A stretch of DNA of 64,000 bases from Haloterrigena turkmenica DSM 5511. GTDB lineage: Archaea > Halobacteriota > Halobacteria > Halobacteriales > Natrialbaceae. The stretch's first letter is position 1. Every line of letters starts with the position of its first letter. The stretch spans positions 2,852,001 through 2,916,000 of the forward strand of contig NC_013743.1 of assembly GCF_000025325.1 (NCBI RefSeq), written 5' to 3'. This document shows, piece by piece, positions 62,594 to 64,000 of the stretch. The notes under the pieces are model-generated. The model saw only the letters and a program-made list of their open reading frames with translations. It searched no databases and was not told where the DNA came from. Made by a program: the position numbers and the translations under genes.

Positions 62594-63610
62594 ATGACTC
62601 GAGCGCGAGCGAGCGGACAGGAGCGATCGACGACGAGCGCGTCCCGGCGGTGCGTGCTCTCGAGGGCGGGCGCCGGACTCCTCGGCGCCGCCGGCGCGGG
62701 GACGAGTGCGACGGCCGGGACGGAGCCGAGCGTGCAATCGAGCCAGGAGGGAGCCGTCACCGACCAGCCGCTGTTCGACGCGCACACCCACCTGATCCCC
62801 GCGGAGACCCTCGACAGGGAGCCCCTGCACGCGGACGACCTGGTGTCGTGGATGGACGCGGTCGGGATCGACCGCGCGGTCGTGCTGGCGCTCGATTCGC
62901 CCGAGAGCTATCCGGTTCAGGCGCCGAGCTGGTGGATCCTCGAGCAGGTCGCCGCCTACCCCGACCGGCTCGTCCCCTTCTGTACGGTCGATCCGCGGAC
63001 GCTGGTCTACGAGGAGGACTTCTCGGCCGTCACGAACCTGCTCGAGCGCTACGTCGAGCGGGGCGCGCGGGGCTTCGGCGAACTGAAGGCCGGGTTGCCG
63101 GTCGACGACGCCCGACACGAGCGGCTGTACGAACTGTGTGCCGACCACGGACTTCCGGTGGTCCTCCACCTCGACGACAAGGCGATGCTCGACGCGGTCG
63201 GCCTGCCGCGCTTCGAGGACGTGCTGGCGTCGTTCCCCGACGTCGATTTCGTCGGCCACGCCCACGGTTGGTGGGCCCACATCTCCGCGGACGTCGTGGA
63301 GTCGGACATGGGTCGGTATCCGGACCGGCCGGTCGAACCCGGCGGCCGAGTCCCGGAGCTCCTCGCCAGGTACGACAACGTTTACGGCGATATTTCGGGC
63401 CTCTCCGGCTGGACCGGGCTGACTCGGGATCCCGAATACGGGCAGGCGTTCCTCGAGACCCATCACGACCAGCTCCTCTTCGGGACGGACTACCTCTACC
63501 CGGGCCACGAGACCGCGCAGCTCGGACTGTTCGATCGGTTCGATCTCCCGGCCGAGGCGTGGGCGAACGTTCGCTACCGGAACCTCGAGGGACTGCTGGA
63601 CGAGGGATGA
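62594..63610 (+). CDS. Tat-exported amidohydrolase
   Basis: A 338-residue amidohydrolase-2 family protein. The N-terminus SRRCVLSRAGAGLLGAAGAG is a twin-arginine-like signal. The metal site HxH is DAHTHL (about residues 63-68), with HLDDKAML, VGHAHGWW and the late Asp of FGTDYLYPG. The substrate is unknown; relatives are decarboxylases and hydrolases. The ATG at 62594 is used. Tat export of an amidohydrolase is uncommon. Confidence 0.86.
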   Translation: MTRARASGQERSTTSASRRCVLSRAGAGLLGAAGAGTSATAGTEPSVQSSQEGAVTDQPLFDAHTHLIPAETLDREPLHADDLVSWMDAVGIDRAVVLALDSPESYPVQAPSWWILEQVAAYPDRLVPFCTVDPRTLVYEEDFSAVTNLLERYVERGARGFGELKAGLPVDDARHERLYELCADHGLPVVLHLDDKAMLDAVGLPRFEDVLASFPDVDFVGHAHGWWAHISADVVESDMGRYPDRPVEPGGRVPELLARYDNVYGDISGLSGWTGLTRDPEYGQAFLETHHDQLLFGTDYLYPGHETAQLGLFDRFDLPAEAWANVRYRNLEGLLDEG

Positions 63611-63648
63611 ACGCTCGAGCGCCCGGCGATCGTCCGGAAGTCGCTCAC

Positions 63649-63897
63649 TTAGAACCGCTGGAGCCGAACTTCGTTACCGGTAATATCGTCGATGTGGTCC
63701 TCGTCGAGTCGGAACCGCTCCATGCCGTCGGCGACGTCCCGGTCGCGGTGGAGGCGTGACTTGATCGAGTCGCTCATCTCCGCCCCGGGTTCGACGTACG
63801 CGACCCCCGCACCGACCTCGTCGATGACGCCGATCTCCTTGCCGTTCGTGTTGACGACTCGTTTCCCTTCCTCGTCGACGGTGAGGTTAGCGCACAT
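63649..63897 (-). CDS. PRC-barrel-like small protein
   Basis: An 82-residue protein, MCANLTVDEEGKRVVNTNGKEIGVIDEVGAG..., whose G-xx-IG-V pattern suggests a PRC-barrel-like fold, with a helical C-terminus. It is a common haloarchaeal family of unknown role. The ATG at 63897 is taken over one two codons upstream. Beyond it the final 100 bases of the window show no gene. Confidence 0.72.
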   Translation of the reverse strand: MCANLTVDEEGKRVVNTNGKEIGVIDEVGAGVAYVEPGAEMSDSIKSRLHRDRDVADGMERFRLDEDHIDDITGNEVRLQRF

Positions 63898-64000
63898 ATC
63901 CATCCGTTTCCGAGGGATCGGGGTATACGTCGGCCCTCCATGTGCCTGTGTCCGGGCCTCGAGCGTCGTAGGGTGGTACCACCCCTCGAGTCAGTCCGTG

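Overview
This 64 kb window is chromosomal DNA of a halophilic archaeon, probably of the Natrialbaceae (Natrinema/Haloterrigena-like; this placement is an inference). The DNA is GC-rich and full of CTCGAG. The predicted proteins are strongly acidic. Exported proteins carry twin-arginine signals, many genes look leaderless with an AT-rich TATA box about 25-30 nt upstream, and the informational genes are archaeal (aIF2-beta, L15e, Rio2, FtsZ2). I see no prophage, CRISPR array or intact insertion sequence. Most of the window is ordinary core genome broken by a few decayed or regulatory spots.

Layout. 0-7 kb: an RHH protein, a DUF5789-like protein, the N-glycosylation genes aglJ and aglM, an esterase, pyrE, a coupled HAD phosphatase and class II aldolase pair, and a membrane protein with acidic DPF repeats. 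7-18 kb: thrS behind a long structured leader, a methyltransferase-like membrane protein, two regulators, the B12-binding subunit of methylaspartate mutase (mamA), a universal stress protein, a one-piece E1alpha-E1beta 2-oxoacid dehydrogenase, a secreted subtilase, and rpl15e with a hairpin-rich leader. 18-22 kb: a relic of an iron ABC permease, a solitary 5S rRNA gene with its tRNA-like processing leader, and an SDR / cytochrome P450 / TetR cluster in which SDR and P450 share an AT-rich operator. 22-33 kb: rio2, a nitrate/taurine-type ABC importer, lplA, a SAM methyltransferase, nnrD, a phosphoribosyltransferase, a TraB protein and gdhB. 33-43 kb: a large PAS/GAF/HTH regulator, an ERCC4-domain nuclease, a YihY membrane protein, hydrolases, a histidine kinase, a frameshifted metallo-hydrolase-like gene, ncsA and a zinc-ribbon pseudogene.

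43-64 kb: the cell-division locus cdrL-cdrS-ftsZ2 with six copies of a GTAAGAC/GTCTTAC element, tRNA-Tyr(GTA), an enolase-superfamily enzyme, a candidate small RNA or microprotein, a giant multi-PAS histidine kinase, aIF2-beta, and a tightly overlapping cobalamin nucleotide-loop and salvage operon (HAD-cbiB-cobS-cobY-cobT-cobD-cbiZ). The window ends with a ZIP transporter, small haloarchaeal proteins, a Tat-exported amidohydrolase and a short conserved protein.

Working together: aglJ and aglM serve S-layer N-glycosylation. CbiZ opens scavenged corrinoids and CobD, CbiB, CobY, CobT and CobS rebuild adenosylcobalamin, the cofactor MamA binds. LplA would lipoylate the E2 partners required by the fused E1. 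CdrL and CdrS probably control ftsZ2. The points most worth a second look are the GTAAGAC regulatory array, the shared SDR/P450 operator, the thrS and rpl15e leaders, the orphan 5S gene, the hairpin transcript near 47.9 kb, the fused E1 and a three-copy intergenic repeat.
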